A DNA stretch of 64,000 bases from Methylophilus sp. Leaf416 (GCF_001424665.1 NZ_LMQS01000005.1:62322-126321); one strand, 5' to 3'; numbered from the stretch's first letter, positions 35,083-44,378 are shown. Program-made: numbers and translations. The notes: generated from the sequence alone by a model not told the origin.

Positions 35083-36176
35083 AATGGTTGGATTTTTCTC
35101 TTGAAAATGCCATAGAACACCTTCTTGAAGGTTTTTGTGTCTTCAAGATGGCTTGCGACTGATCTGCTGAATTGCATGATCAGGAAGAATAGGGTTGCTG
35201 AGAAAATTAACCGCATGTAAATGTCATGGTTATCAATAAGTAACAAATACAAAGAATATACAAATAACGTGATTGGGAAATGGATGATGTAAAGGCTATA
35301 AGAGTAGTTCGCGATTTTTTTCATGAAGCTACCGAGCAGCCAGCGTGTATTCATTGCTACTACAAAAACTGTAAAAATAAAAAAGAATGCAAGAATGGTG
35401 TCGCTTACTTTTTCTTGAGTAGAAAAAATGATTGTTCCAAATAAAATGGCTATTGAAATAGCCGAAATTAATTTTACACTGGGTCTGGAAGATTCGTAGC
35501 AAATAAAAAAGGCTGAACCAACCAGCCACCAGGATGCATAGTGGATAGTGACGGGATTTTGGATAAAGGATCTAGCTAAAACCAAAAATAAAAGAGTACT
35601 TGAAATCTGTTTAAAAGACCCGCGGCCGGAATTAATGATTAAAACTAGAAGGCCAGCAAAAATATACATCCTGACCTCAATATATAGACTCCACAAAGGT
35701 CCGTTCATTTGTTCTAAACCATTCAGCAAGGCGAATGCAGTGAGGATTTCCCTAAAATTTAGAGTGAAATATTCGCGCGCCTGATACAGATCTATAGTGG
35801 TAGAAAGAGGACTTGTTGTACCAGGTAATTTCAGCACATTCACAATAATGTATATGAAAACTACTAGAAGAATTGAAAAGATAAATGGTGGGTAAATCCT
35901 GATAATACGGCTTACGAAATATTCGGTTTCGTGAAATTTGCCATTATTGATCCCAAGATTCCTATTCAGACTCATGGCAATGACATATCCGCTAAGTACG
36001 AAGAAAGTCAGCACTGCAACAACGCTTGCATGGTGCATTAAGTGGCTTAATGGATGGTCACTCCCGACAACAGGCATCCAAAAAATCTGAAATAGATGGC
36101 TGATGAAAACAACTACAGCAGAAATAGCTCTTAAATAATCAAAGTTGCTGTAGTTCTTGATTGTTGCTTGGTTCAC
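35079..36176 (-). CDS. Acyltransferase family 3 (OafA/YrhL-like) membrane protein
   Basis: Encodes 365 residues, probably from a GTG start that overlaps the upstream stop (GTGA). FDYLRAISAVVVFISHLFQI carries the conserved R and H of acyltransferase 3 proteins, FFVLSGYVIAMSL follows, and about ten membrane helices are present. Such proteins O-acetylate surface sugars from the inner membrane. O-acetylation of a nonulosonate is common in legionaminic-type glycans, but the target here is unknown. Confidence 0.87.
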   Translation of the reverse strand: MNQATIKNYSNFDYLRAISAVVVFISHLFQIFWMPVVGSDHPLSHLMHHASVVAVLTFFVLSGYVIAMSLNRNLGINNGKFHETEYFVSRIIRIYPPFIFSILLVVFIYIIVNVLKLPGTTSPLSTTIDLYQAREYFTLNFREILTAFALLNGLEQMNGPLWSLYIEVRMYIFAGLLVLIINSGRGSFKQISSTLLFLVLARSFIQNPVTIHYASWWLVGSAFFICYESSRPSVKLISAISIAILFGTIIFSTQEKVSDTILAFFFIFTVFVVAMNTRWLLGSFMKKIANYSYSLYIIHFPITLFVYSLYLLLIDNHDIYMRLIFSATLFFLIMQFSRSVASHLEDTKTFKKVFYGIFKRKIQPL

Positions 36177-37348
36177 GACTTAAAGTTATCTGGATTTTGG
36201 ATTTGTATGTGATTAGTTTGTAGCCAAGCACTAATCTCTGAAATCGCCTGATCTAATGATTTTTCTATGTTTAGTTTTACATTTGAAATTTCATATGCAA
36301 GCTGATCGGATTCGGTCATTTCGGTTATTAAATCCATGATTTTTTTAGAAAATGTGTGTTCTTTAACATTGACTAAGTATTTCGACATATTGATTTCATC
36401 ATACAAACCGTGAATCTGTTTATAACTATTTAAACCTATTGTAGGAATGTTATTTCCCAAGGCGACAACGTTAGAATGAAATCTACTTGCTAAGAATATG
36501 TCGCATTTTTCATATTCCATAAATGAGGATGCTTCAAATGGGCAATTTGAATCATATTTAGCTACAATCAAATCATTCCTGCGGATATGGTCTGGTAAGA
36601 TGAACATCAGGTCGGAAAAAACTTTAATGTCACTGTATATATGTGGAAACAGGATGAATTTTGTATTTGACCATTTTTCGGATATATCCCGTATCAGGTT
36701 GCTGAACTCTTTCAGAAAACTATTGTAATCATGGTGTTCCTTACCTGGAAATCGCACATCAAGCATATCGCCTGCAAGATTGATCCCAACCATCAAACCA
36801 TTTTCCTTATTCTTGGATGATGTCTGAGGTAGCTTAGTAAAAAAGCCGCCATCTGGTAATTTTACGACTTTTGCTAAGTTGTTTTTATTCTTTACATGTT
36901 TCGACAGGGTTGAAAATGCACCGTCATTCCTTACACTAACGAGATAGCGCGTAGGTTCGTGAGTAAGCTTCTCAAAAAAAGCATTGAATCTATCAATGGT
37001 AGAAGCGCTGTAGCCCATGCCATCATCAACACCTAAGGCATTGAAGAAAACGGGAGTTTTTATTTTATTGAAAATCTCATTTTCTATTGAGATAGAAGTT
37101 CCAGTCGGCGAGTTTTCTACCCAAAGCTCGAAAAAATTTCCTCCACCGAAAATAACCAGATCCGAAGCGTTGGCTAAAGCAACGAATTGGTCGTCAAACC
37201 TTTCTGTTCCGCGGTAAACGTTTCTGATCTCAAATTCATTCCAGTCAATCTCATTTGAGATCAATTTTTCGAACCATGCTCTGAAACCATAATGATTGGC
37301 GATATCGCCTATGTTTCCACTAAAACTTGCTACATGTAGAATTTTCAT
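36173..37348 (-). CDS. Polysaccharide pyruvyl transferase family protein
   Basis: Encodes 391 residues. The start MKILHVASFSGNIGDIANHY, the segment LVIFGGGNFFELW and the C-terminal ASRFHSNVVALGNNIPTIGL (H and R of the PEP site) are the CsaB/WcaK family pattern. It would add a ketal-linked pyruvate to a sugar, giving a negative charge. Some family members instead act as glycosyltransferases. It lies four bases after the amidotransferase gene. Confidence 0.82.
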   Translation of the reverse strand: MKILHVASFSGNIGDIANHYGFRAWFEKLISNEIDWNEFEIRNVYRGTERFDDQFVALANASDLVIFGGGNFFELWVENSPTGTSISIENEIFNKIKTPVFFNALGVDDGMGYSASTIDRFNAFFEKLTHEPTRYLVSVRNDGAFSTLSKHVKNKNNLAKVVKLPDGGFFTKLPQTSSKNKENGLMVGINLAGDMLDVRFPGKEHHDYNSFLKEFSNLIRDISEKWSNTKFILFPHIYSDIKVFSDLMFILPDHIRRNDLIVAKYDSNCPFEASSFMEYEKCDIFLASRFHSNVVALGNNIPTIGLNSYKQIHGLYDEINMSKYLVNVKEHTFSKKIMDLITEMTESDQLAYEISNVKLNIEKSLDQAISEISAWLQTNHIQIQNPDNFKS

Positions 37349-37351
37349 AAA

Positions 37352-38554
37352 TCAATACACAGTATGTTTTAAAGTCCAGGCACCATCCCGCAGTTCCCAC
37401 AGATGAGGTGATCTGAATTTATCCACTGTCTGGTGAAACTCTTCCTCAGTAATACTCAGATAGCTTAAAAACTCTTTAAAGTATTTTTTGGGGAATTCGT
37501 GGTCATATTTTTGAACTAGAGCAACTCCCTCCTCACGAGTGATTTTGCCATTTCTAATCTCTTGCGCAGCGTCGTAAGTTGCACGACCAATACCAAATTT
37601 AGCTAAAGTCGTATAGTAATGAAACATATCGATCTTATCGTCAATGCTGCTGTATTTTGAGTAAGTTCCTTCTGTTCTCTCTGTGTTCGCCTGGAAACCA
37701 GTATGTTCGGTTGCATAGTAATAACATTCTTGAGGGTCCCATTTCAAGTAATACCCAAGATAGTGAACTTCTACACCTTTACTATCCAAATATTCGGCAC
37801 TCGGCGGGATATATGGAGCGAAGTCATTGAGCGTAAATTCAGTTTCTTCTAATATTTCTTTTACTTTTTTCCCACCAAGAATCATTTCCTCTGGATTGCT
37901 GGAAGAAAAGAACTTGTTGTCCATGGTGGGCTTGTAATTTTCCTTGGGATTATTCCCGTATTCGGCCTGATTCTCTCCATACATAACCAGTTTTATACCA
38001 AACTTTGCTGCCATTGAAGGACCAATAATTCTTTGGCCTACGATAAATGGTTGAAAGGGGTGTAGCAGGTTCAGGAATGCCTGTCTAGTGAGATATCTGT
38101 GTAATTTACCGTTAGGCGTGAAGAGAATATTATCCAAGCCACCCATGTGTACCCAGTTTTCAAAATTCTTCCAACCGATGTCGGTATAGAGATGTGGAGC
38201 CCACGTCACAGTTAATGGGTTCATCCCATACTTGTATTTCAGGATATGCGATGTATACGCACTGTCTTTGCCGCCACTACCAGGTACAACGATGTCATAA
38301 CCACCGTCGGTTCTTTTATGCTGATTAAGCAATTCTACAAGCTGATCTTCACGTTTTTGCCAATCAATATTTTCATTTTTTACCTCATTGTAGAGGCAAG
38401 CATCGCAGATACCATCTTCATTAAATCCAATGGTAGATTTTTTTTCATTGCGTTCATGCTTGAATTCAACAGTGGAACTAGGTCGCTGGTTAGAGATGAC
38501 ACATTTTTTACAAAATCTGACTTGTTCAGGCAAACCAAATAGGGTCTTGCTCAT
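37352..38554 (-). CDS. N-acetyl sugar amidotransferase (WbpG/PseA/PtmG type)
   Basis: Encodes 400 residues. Cys 15 and 18 (CKKC) with Cys 50 and 53 (CDAC) make a zinc site, and PGSGGKDS at 91-98 is the PP-loop that adenylates the acetamido oxygen. Other motifs are VTWAPHLYTDIGWKNFENWV and KLVMYGENQAEYG. These enzymes turn an N-acetyl group into an N-acetamidino group, using ammonia supplied by a HisH/HisF-like pair, which is encoded directly upstream. The neighbouring neuC-neuB-neuA genes point to a nonulosonic acid as the final sugar, as in Legionella and Campylobacter acetamidino-legionaminic acids. Confidence 0.9.
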   Translation of the reverse strand: MSKTLFGLPEQVRFCKKCVISNQRPSSTVEFKHERNEKKSTIGFNEDGICDACLYNEVKNENIDWQKREDQLVELLNQHKRTDGGYDIVVPGSGGKDSAYTSHILKYKYGMNPLTVTWAPHLYTDIGWKNFENWVHMGGLDNILFTPNGKLHRYLTRQAFLNLLHPFQPFIVGQRIIGPSMAAKFGIKLVMYGENQAEYGNNPKENYKPTMDNKFFSSSNPEEMILGGKKVKEILEETEFTLNDFAPYIPPSAEYLDSKGVEVHYLGYYLKWDPQECYYYATEHTGFQANTERTEGTYSKYSSIDDKIDMFHYYTTLAKFGIGRATYDAAQEIRNGKITREEGVALVQKYDHEFPKKYFKEFLSYLSITEEEFHQTVDKFRSPHLWELRDGAWTLKHTVY

Positions 38555-38572
38555 AAATTTCCTTATAACTTG

Positions 38573-39214
38573 TTAGCACTTGCTAATAAAATTGCTTATC
38601 AACTGTAATCCACTAATGCCACTCTTTTCAGGATGGAACTGCACTCCCCAGATATTGCCACTCTGTACCGAAGCAACAAAATTCAAATCGTGGTAACCCG
38701 CATAGGAGGTGATTGAACTCGCTGAAACATTCGTCGCAGCATAGCTATGAATAAAATAAAATCTTCTTTCGGGAGCAGGAATTTGATTAAACATATCCTG
38801 CTCTCCGAGTGAGGTGGATGACACATTAGCCCAACGTATATGCGGTAGCCTCGCACTCTCTAAATGAGACAGATCTATTTTTTTCACATCACCACTGATC
38901 AGACCCAGACCATCAACTTCCTCGTGTTCGTATCCTTTATCAAACAGCAATTGCATTCCTAAACAAATGCCTAGAATAGGCTTTTGCGATGCCGAAAAAT
39001 CTTTTAGCGTTTGAATCAAGTTTTTCTTTTCAAGATTATTCATGGCATTGGGGAAAGCACCCACACCTGGAATAATAAGGCCATCACTTTCGAGGATGCT
39101 ATCTCTTGTATCAGTCAATAATGCGTTTGCGCCAGAAGCTTGAAGCGCATTACTGATACTTCTGATATTGCCAAGCCCGTAATTGAGGATAGCTATATTT
39201 TTAATGTTGCTCAT
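38573..39214 (-). CDS. hisH: HisH-like glutamine amidotransferase of a sugar-amidination system
   Basis: Encodes 213 residues. It is a class I glutamine amidotransferase: LNYGLGNIRSISNAL near the start, nucleophile Cys 84 in GICLGMQLLF, and His 194/Glu 196 in VQFHPEKSG. It releases ammonia from glutamine. Its place between the PP-loop amidotransferase and the HisF-like gene shows that it serves sugar amidination, not histidine synthesis. It overlaps the HisF-like gene by 14 bases. A normal hisH is expected elsewhere in the genome. Confidence 0.88.
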   Translation of the reverse strand: MSNIKNIAILNYGLGNIRSISNALQASGANALLTDTRDSILESDGLIIPGVGAFPNAMNNLEKKNLIQTLKDFSASQKPILGICLGMQLLFDKGYEHEEVDGLGLISGDVKKIDLSHLESARLPHIRWANVSSTSLGEQDMFNQIPAPERRFYFIHSYAATNVSASSITSYAGYHDLNFVASVQSGNIWGVQFHPEKSGISGLQLISNFISKC

Positions 39215-39941
39215 ACTTGTTTTTTATGTGCTCTTTAATATTTTTTATTTCAATATTTTTGTAATGTAACGCAGATGCAAAACAGAGTCCGCTTAGATTT
39301 GTTTTTTCATAAAGTGCATCTATATGTTCAAGCTTTCCAAATCCACCACTTGCTAAAACAGGAATCGTCACAGAGTTGTTAACCATCTCCATAAGTTCTA
39401 CATCGAATCCTAGCTTAGTGCCATCTTTATCAATCGAAGTAATGAGCAATTCTCCGGCACCTAAATCTTGAAGCTGTTTGCACCAGGTTTCTACTAAGAT
39501 ATCAGTCTTCTCCCGGCCTGACTCTGTATAAGCTTCCCAACCATTCTGAGTGTGTTTTGCTTGTATCGAAGCAACTACACACTGGCTACCGTATTTAGTA
39601 GCGATCTCTTCAATAAAAGCAGGGTTCTGAATTGCTGAGGTGTTGATTGCAACTTTGTCTGCACCTGAGTCTAAAGCTTCTTCAACATCTGATAGTTTCC
39701 TCAATCCACCACCGATTGTGATTGGAACAAAAACCTTCTCAGAGGCGGCTCTGATCACTGAAAATATATTATTCCGATTGTATAAACTAGCAACGCTATC
39801 CAGGAAAAGCAATTCATCTATCCCCTGCATGTAGTAATCCATTGCCATATCAAGGGGATTGCCTACTTTTCTGAGCCCTTCAAGATGAATTCCTTTGATA
39901 ACATGTTCATTCTTTATATCCAATCTGGCAATTACTCTCAA
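39201..39941 (-). CDS. hisF: HisF-like ammonia-channel subunit of a sugar-amidination system
   Basis: Encodes 246 residues if TTG 39941 is used, just after the neuC stop; a TTG at 39959 inside neuC adds six. It is a TIM barrel like HisF: ARLDIK keeps the Asp equivalent to HisF Asp 11, and SIDKDGTK keeps the phosphate-side Asp. The second catalytic acid, Asp 130 in HisF (normally IDAK), is replaced by Gln 127 (SIQAK). It therefore probably cannot make imidazole glycerol phosphate and acts as an ammonia conduit from the HisH-like subunit to the amidotransferase. Confidence 0.85.
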   Translation of the reverse strand: MRVIARLDIKNEHVIKGIHLEGLRKVGNPLDMAMDYYMQGIDELLFLDSVASLYNRNNIFSVIRAASEKVFVPITIGGGLRKLSDVEEALDSGADKVAINTSAIQNPAFIEEIATKYGSQCVVASIQAKHTQNGWEAYTESGREKTDILVETWCKQLQDLGAGELLITSIDKDGTKLGFDVELMEMVNNSVTIPVLASGGFGKLEHIDALYEKTNLSGLCFASALHYKNIEIKNIKEHIKNKYEQH

Positions 39942-39942
39942 T

Positions 39943-41082
39943 TCACTTCCAATCCACAAAATGCTTTTGTTTATCTATGTTCCAAAATTTTGAAGAATCA
40001 AGAATTTCACAAAATTGATTTGCGCTATTTCCATTACCAAATAATGCTTGAGGCGTGCGTACGAGTTGATCGCTCCGGGCTATGGCTTCTTTAATTTGAA
40101 TACTATCGAATGCGGTATCAATAACCAATGAACATTTAACTCTATTCTGCTGCCTGGTCCCCATGTTGATGGCGGGAACTCCAAAGTGTGGAGCTTCACG
40201 GACACCGGCGCTGGAGTTGCCAATGATGTAGTCAGCATTTTTTAGGAGCGTAAGGAAGTACTCAAATCTCATCGATGGGAATATTTTGATATTCTCTAAC
40301 TTTTCCAAGCGCGCATATTCACGCAAAATGATATTTGAGCCATGATCATTATTAGGATAAATAACAATATAGTTTTTTTCTGATGCAATGACTTCATCAA
40401 CAACGGTCTTTATCTGGTTATGTAGTTCTTTGACCTCTGTTGTCACTGGGTGAAACATTAAAATGGAATATTTATCATAACATAGCCCATATCTTGATTT
40501 GACTTCGGCAATAGAAGGCAACGAATCCGAGTTCATCACATCAACATCGGGTGAGCCAATGATATGAATGCTATCGGGTATTTCACCAAGCTGTATGATT
40601 CTTTTCTTGGCCAGATCATTGGCAACAAAGTGAACATGGGATAATTTAGAAACTGAATGTCTGATCAGTTCATCAACCGTTCCAGATACTTCCCCACCCT
40701 CAATGTGACCGACTAAGATATTATTCAATGCCCCCACAGCTGCGCCAGCCAATGCTTCAACTCTATCACCGTGCACAATAATCAAATCAGGGGAGATTTC
40801 TTTTACATAGTCTGATAGCCCTGTAATTGTTTTCGCCAGCACACACTCCATGGTGTCATTGGCACTTTGGTTAATAAATTTATAAATATTCTTGATGCCG
40901 ATTCTCTCTACCTCGGTGCAAGTGTATCCATATTTTGAAAGCATATGCATGCCAGTGATAAAGACATGTATTTCAAATTTCTCTTTAGAGTCAAGTTTGA
41001 GCATCAGGGCTTTTAACTTGCCAAAGTCTGCTCTAGTCCCAGTGAGAAATATTATTTTTTTTATTGCTGAATCAGGCGCCAT
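39943..41082 (-). CDS. neuC: UDP-sugar 2-epimerase, hydrolysing (NeuC/LegG type)
   Basis: Encodes 379 residues. FLTGTRADFGKLKALM at the start, VHGDRVEALAGA and GHIEGGEVSGTVDELIRHSV are the NeuC signature. It hydrolyses UDP-GlcNAc to ManNAc, or in the legionaminic route UDP-2,4-diacetamido-bacillosamine to the 6-deoxy-Man-diNAc sugar. The two cannot be told apart by eye. It overlaps neuB by 11 bases, giving the order neuA-neuB-neuC in the direction of transcription. Confidence 0.88.
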   Translation of the reverse strand: MAPDSAIKKIIFLTGTRADFGKLKALMLKLDSKEKFEIHVFITGMHMLSKYGYTCTEVERIGIKNIYKFINQSANDTMECVLAKTITGLSDYVKEISPDLIIVHGDRVEALAGAAVGALNNILVGHIEGGEVSGTVDELIRHSVSKLSHVHFVANDLAKKRIIQLGEIPDSIHIIGSPDVDVMNSDSLPSIAEVKSRYGLCYDKYSILMFHPVTTEVKELHNQIKTVVDEVIASEKNYIVIYPNNDHGSNIILREYARLEKLENIKIFPSMRFEYFLTLLKNADYIIGNSSAGVREAPHFGVPAINMGTRQQNRVKCSLVIDTAFDSIQIKEAIARSDQLVRTPQALFGNGNSANQFCEILDSSKFWNIDKQKHFVDWK

Positions 41083-42130
41083 GTTCAGTGCTGCCTAAAA
41101 TATCAGTTTTCTTAATCTGTTGTCCCTTTTTGATTGCGCGAACGGTGCTCTTTCCGAGAAGACTCTCATAATCGTCGGCAGTGAAGTCGCCACCACTCGG
41201 CCTTTTTACCCAGATATTTTTGTCAGATAAAGTTTCTCCGGCATTAATGTCGGCAATGGAGACGACAGAAGCAAATGCAAAGGAAATCGTTGCTGCTTCC
41301 TCTTTGATCGGCTCTCTCTTGCCGCCTCTTGCTTGAAATATGATTTTGGATCCATCGATTAATTGGCTCAGAGTATTTCTATCCATAGAGCAAACAATAT
41401 CAGGGCCAGGTCTGGACATGCTGTCGGTAAAGTGTCGCTCTAAAATTGATGCCCCAAGAGCTACGGCACCTAAACATGTGTAGTTAGATGTCGTGTGGTC
41501 GGATAACCCGACTACGGCATCCGGAAACTCTTCTTTTAGTTGAGTTATCCCACCTAGCCTAACTAGTTCAGGCGGGGTAGGGTAGATGTTGGTGCAATGC
41601 AAAAGAGCAAATGGGATGTTTTTTTCTTTTAAGATATTTACTGATTTACGAATGGACTCGATAGTGTTCATTCCAGTACTTAAAATAACCGGCTTTTTGA
41701 ATTGCGATATATACCTGATTAAGGGGTAGTTATTGCATTCACCAGAGCCAATCTTAAAAGCTGGAATATCAAAGCTCACTAATCTATCTACAGCAGCGCG
41801 AGAAAAAGGAGTGCTAATGAAGATTACATTGCGACTTTTTACATAGTCCATGAGTTTTTTCTCATCGGCTTCATTCAGTGCACAACGATTCATAATTTCA
41901 TATATTGAAACGTCAGCATTTCCTGGAACGACCTCTTTTGCTTCATTGGACATTTCGTCTTCAATAATATGCGTTTGATGTTTGATGATTTCAGCGCCTG
42001 AGTTAATCGCAGCATCAGCCATTTCTATCGCAACATCAATTGAGCCTTCATGATTTATTCCTATTTCAGCTATCACTAATGGAGGATGGTTATCTCCGAT
42101 TAGGCGACCGGCAATACTAAATTCTGCCAT
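41072..42130 (-). CDS. neuB: Nonulosonic acid synthase (NeuB/LegI type)
   Basis: Encodes 352 residues. The TIM-barrel part has VIAEIGINHEGSIDVAIEMA, IIKHQTHIIEDEM, FKIGSGECNNYPLIRYI and VGLSDHT. The C-terminal SAF (antifreeze-like) domain (about 285-345) has RPSGGDFTADDYESLLGK. It condenses a ManNAc-type sugar with PEP to give a nine-carbon acid. The HQTHI and GECNNYPLI forms seem closer to the legionaminic group than to E. coli NeuB, but this is an impression, not a computed result. Confidence 0.92.
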   Translation of the reverse strand: MAEFSIAGRLIGDNHPPLVIAEIGINHEGSIDVAIEMADAAINSGAEIIKHQTHIIEDEMSNEAKEVVPGNADVSIYEIMNRCALNEADEKKLMDYVKSRNVIFISTPFSRAAVDRLVSFDIPAFKIGSGECNNYPLIRYISQFKKPVILSTGMNTIESIRKSVNILKEKNIPFALLHCTNIYPTPPELVRLGGITQLKEEFPDAVVGLSDHTTSNYTCLGAVALGASILERHFTDSMSRPGPDIVCSMDRNTLSQLIDGSKIIFQARGGKREPIKEEAATISFAFASVVSIADINAGETLSDKNIWVKRPSGGDFTADDYESLLGKSTVRAIKKGQQIKKTDILGSTEHGA

Positions 42131-42818
42131 TCATTACCTCCAATAATCTTTCTGCTTCAAAAAAGTCATTCTGAGTGTCAATATCTACACTCTCTTCTTT
42201 ACTCATAATAAACGGTAAGCCCCCGTTAGACGGAAAACCGCCCAATCTTTCAAAGTCCTGGACTTTAAATATATAAATTGCGCCATTTGCTAGATATGTT
42301 TTCGGAAGCGTTTGGCGAGAAGCATTAGTCAGATGCTCCGAAAAGAGTGATTCTAAAGTGCCTTGGTTATTAATTTTAAAGGATTTATAAGGCGATGATT
42401 CTAATTCAACAATACTTGTGAGGCTATGTAAGCCACTTTTGAACATTGAGGAAATTGCATTATCCAGAATGACAGAGTTCCTCAATGGTGATGTCGGTTG
42501 CAAGTAGGCAATGTATGTGTTGGGATCCAAGGATTGATGTTTAATGAAATGCGATACAACTTCAACAGCAGTTGATGTATCTAGTGCAAGTTCATGCGGC
42601 CTTTCGATTAAGCAGATTTCTCTTTTTTTTCCATAGTTTAATATTTCAATATTTTCAGACGACAAGAAAATATTATCGACATAAACTGAATCTAGTGCAG
42701 CCTGGATGGTGTAATCAATTAAAGGCTTACCATTCAATATTTTTAAGTTCTTCTTCTCTAAACCCTTGGACCCCCCGCGTGCAGGGATAAGAGCTAGTAG
42801 CTGATTATTTTCAATCAT
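42117..42818 (-). CDS. neuA: CMP-nonulosonate cytidylyltransferase (NeuA/LegF type)
   Basis: Encodes 233 residues. ALIPARGGSKGLEKKNLKIL is the CTP-binding loop, LQPTSPLR follows, and SVDIDTQNDFFEAE holds the metal-binding acid near the end. It activates the nonulosonic acid with CTP for transfer. It is the first gene of the neu module and overlaps neuB by 14 bases. The base composition remains AT-rich to the end of this gene. Confidence 0.91.
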   Translation of the reverse strand: MIENNQLLALIPARGGSKGLEKKNLKILNGKPLIDYTIQAALDSVYVDNIFLSSENIEILNYGKKREICLIERPHELALDTSTAVEVVSHFIKHQSLDPNTYIAYLQPTSPLRNSVILDNAISSMFKSGLHSLTSIVELESSPYKSFKINNQGTLESLFSEHLTNASRQTLPKTYLANGAIYIFKVQDFERLGGFPSNGGLPFIMSKEESVDIDTQNDFFEAERLLEVMNGRI

Positions 42819-42872
42819 ATCGTTTCGTATATTGAAATTTAAAAAATGCCTGAAAGCAGTGGTAGACCTGGC

Positions 42873-43955
42873 TTAAAACTTTTTTATGATTGAGCTTATC
42901 TGCTCAATATCATTGAGTGTATGACCAATCGATATTGGAAGACTTAATTCTGTTTCATGTAGCATGTCTGCAATCGGGTAATCTCCTTGCAGTATTCCGT
43001 ACATAGCTTCTTGGCGATGTGGTGGGATAGGGTAGTGAATTTCTGTCTTCACGCCTTGCTCCAGTAGCCAAGACTTTAATCTATCTCTTTCTTCATGACG
43101 AACACCAAAAATATGGAATACATCATATTCATCCTCTTTTTGGCGAGGTAGGGTCAGCCAGTCAGGCAGATTGTTAAAGTAAATCTGTGCCAGGTTACGT
43201 TTATGTTCCGACATGTTGTCAAGGTGACGCAACTTGACTCTGAGTAAAGCTGCTTGTATTTCATCCAGCCGAGAGTTCACGCCAGCATACTTGTTGATAT
43301 ACTTTTGTTTAGAGCCATAGTTGCGTAAATGACGAAGGCGGTCAGCGATCTCGTCATCGTCTGTGACTACTGCGCCGGCATCACCTAGTGCACCCAGGTT
43401 CTTGGTCGGGTAGAAGCTAAAACAGCCTGCATCACCAAATGTTCCTGTCATGCGTCCTCCCAGCTTGGCGCCATGAGATTGAGCGCAATCCTCAATTAAT
43501 TTTAATCCGTATTCATTGGCTAGCGCGCATATAGTATCCATACGGCAGGTCTTGCCAAACAAATGCGTGACACAAATCGCGCGCGTGGATGAGGTGATTT
43601 TAGTCGTAATGTTTAATGGGTCGATGTTGAATGTTGCAGGGTCTGGTTCAACGAGTACGGGCTTATGGCCGGCACGTATAATAGCCAAAATTGTTGCAAT
43701 GTAGGTATTCGAAGCAACTAATATTTCGCTGCCTTTAGGTAGCATGAGTGCTTCTATCGACAGAATTAATGCGTCCAAGCCATTTGCAACACCAATGCAG
43801 TGGCGAGAGCCTACCCATGTTGCAAACTCTTTTTCAAACTCGGTGACCTCGTGGCCTAAAACATACCAGCCTGAGCGAATGACATTGGTAGCGGCGGCTT
43901 CCAATTCATGCATGAATTGCTTATTCGAGTCAGCAAGACTTTCGTATTCAATCAT
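42873..43955 (-). CDS. Sugar 3-aminotransferase, DegT/DnrJ/EryC1 family (FdtB-like)
   Basis: Encodes 360 residues. PLP-enzyme motifs: [51 protein letters not shown], and the Lys of [16 protein letters not shown], which should form the Schiff base. [16 protein letters not shown] completes the pattern. Its start overlaps the stop of a FdtA-like isomerase, so the pair likely converts a nucleotide-linked 4-keto-6-deoxyhexose into a 3-amino-3,6-dideoxyhexose. A LegC role (4-amination for legionaminic acid) is possible but fits the sequence less well. Confidence 0.85.
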   Translation of the reverse strand: MIEYESLADSNKQFMHELEAAATNVIRSGWYVLGHEVTEFEKEFATWVGSRHCIGVANGLDALILSIEALMLPKGSEILVASNTYIATILAIIRAGHKPVLVEPDPATFNIDPLNITTKITSSTRAICVTHLFGKTCRMDTICALANEYGLKLIEDCAQSHGAKLGGRMTGTFGDAGCFSFYPTKNLGALGDAGAVVTDDDEIADRLRHLRNYGSKQKYINKYAGVNSRLDEIQAALLRVKLRHLDNMSEHKRNLAQIYFNNLPDWLTLPRQKEDEYDVFHIFGVRHEERDRLKSWLLEQGVKTEIHYPIPPHRQEAMYGILQGDYPIADMLHETELSLPISIGHTLNDIEQISSIIKKF

Positions 43956-44332
43956 TTATTTGGCAACTCGTAAGGCGTGTCTATGTATTCACTTCTGTCA
44001 TAGATATGCGATGCCATGACAAACAGCACGCTACCTTTGCCAAAAGTCATTGTGTGCCAATCTTTTGGCTCCACAAGCAGGCATTGAGAGGGGGAATCCA
44101 GTGTGATGGTTTCTTCGGAAATGCCATCATTCATATATATCGCAATGCTTCCATGTAGCGCGATCAAGGCCTGTCTTGTGCTGACATGCCTGTGACCTCC
44201 TCGTGTCTGTCCATCTGCTCCATAAATCCAGTACGTACGGACAGCTGAAAATGGTAAAGCCTTTTCAAGTACTGTCAGCGAACCACGCGTATCTGAGAAT
44301 GTAGGTAGATTTAGGATTGTGAAGTGTGACAT
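43952..44332 (-). CDS. FdtA/QdtA-like sugar 3,4-ketoisomerase (cupin)
   Basis: Encodes 126 residues, a single cupin barrel. [18 protein letters not shown] carries the conserved His residues, and [20 protein letters not shown] is the second cupin motif. Such enzymes move the keto group of dTDP-4-keto-6-deoxyglucose to C3, ready for the aminotransferase. No rmlA or rmlB is in this window, so the substrate would come from elsewhere. Four-base overlap with the aminotransferase gene supports a shared pathway. Confidence 0.83.
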   Translation of the reverse strand: MSHFTILNLPTFSDTRGSLTVLEKALPFSAVRTYWIYGADGQTRGGHRHVSTRQALIALHGSIAIYMNDGISEETITLDSPSQCLLVEPKDWHTMTFGKGSVLFVMASHIYDRSEYIDTPYELPNK

Positions 44333-44378
44333 AACGTAATCTTAACGAGTGAGCTTTTAAATAGTCACTATCAGGCCA

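Noticed and set aside
38573-39959. Histidine biosynthesis genes hisH and hisF
   Set aside because: No other his genes are near, they sit between neuC and a WbpG-type amidotransferase, and the HisF-like protein lacks a catalytic Asp. They are the ammonia-supplying pair of sugar amidination.
42873-43955. LegC aminotransferase of the legionaminic pathway
   Set aside because: Its overlap with an FdtA-like isomerase and its sequence form favour a sugar 3-aminotransferase; kept only as an alternative.
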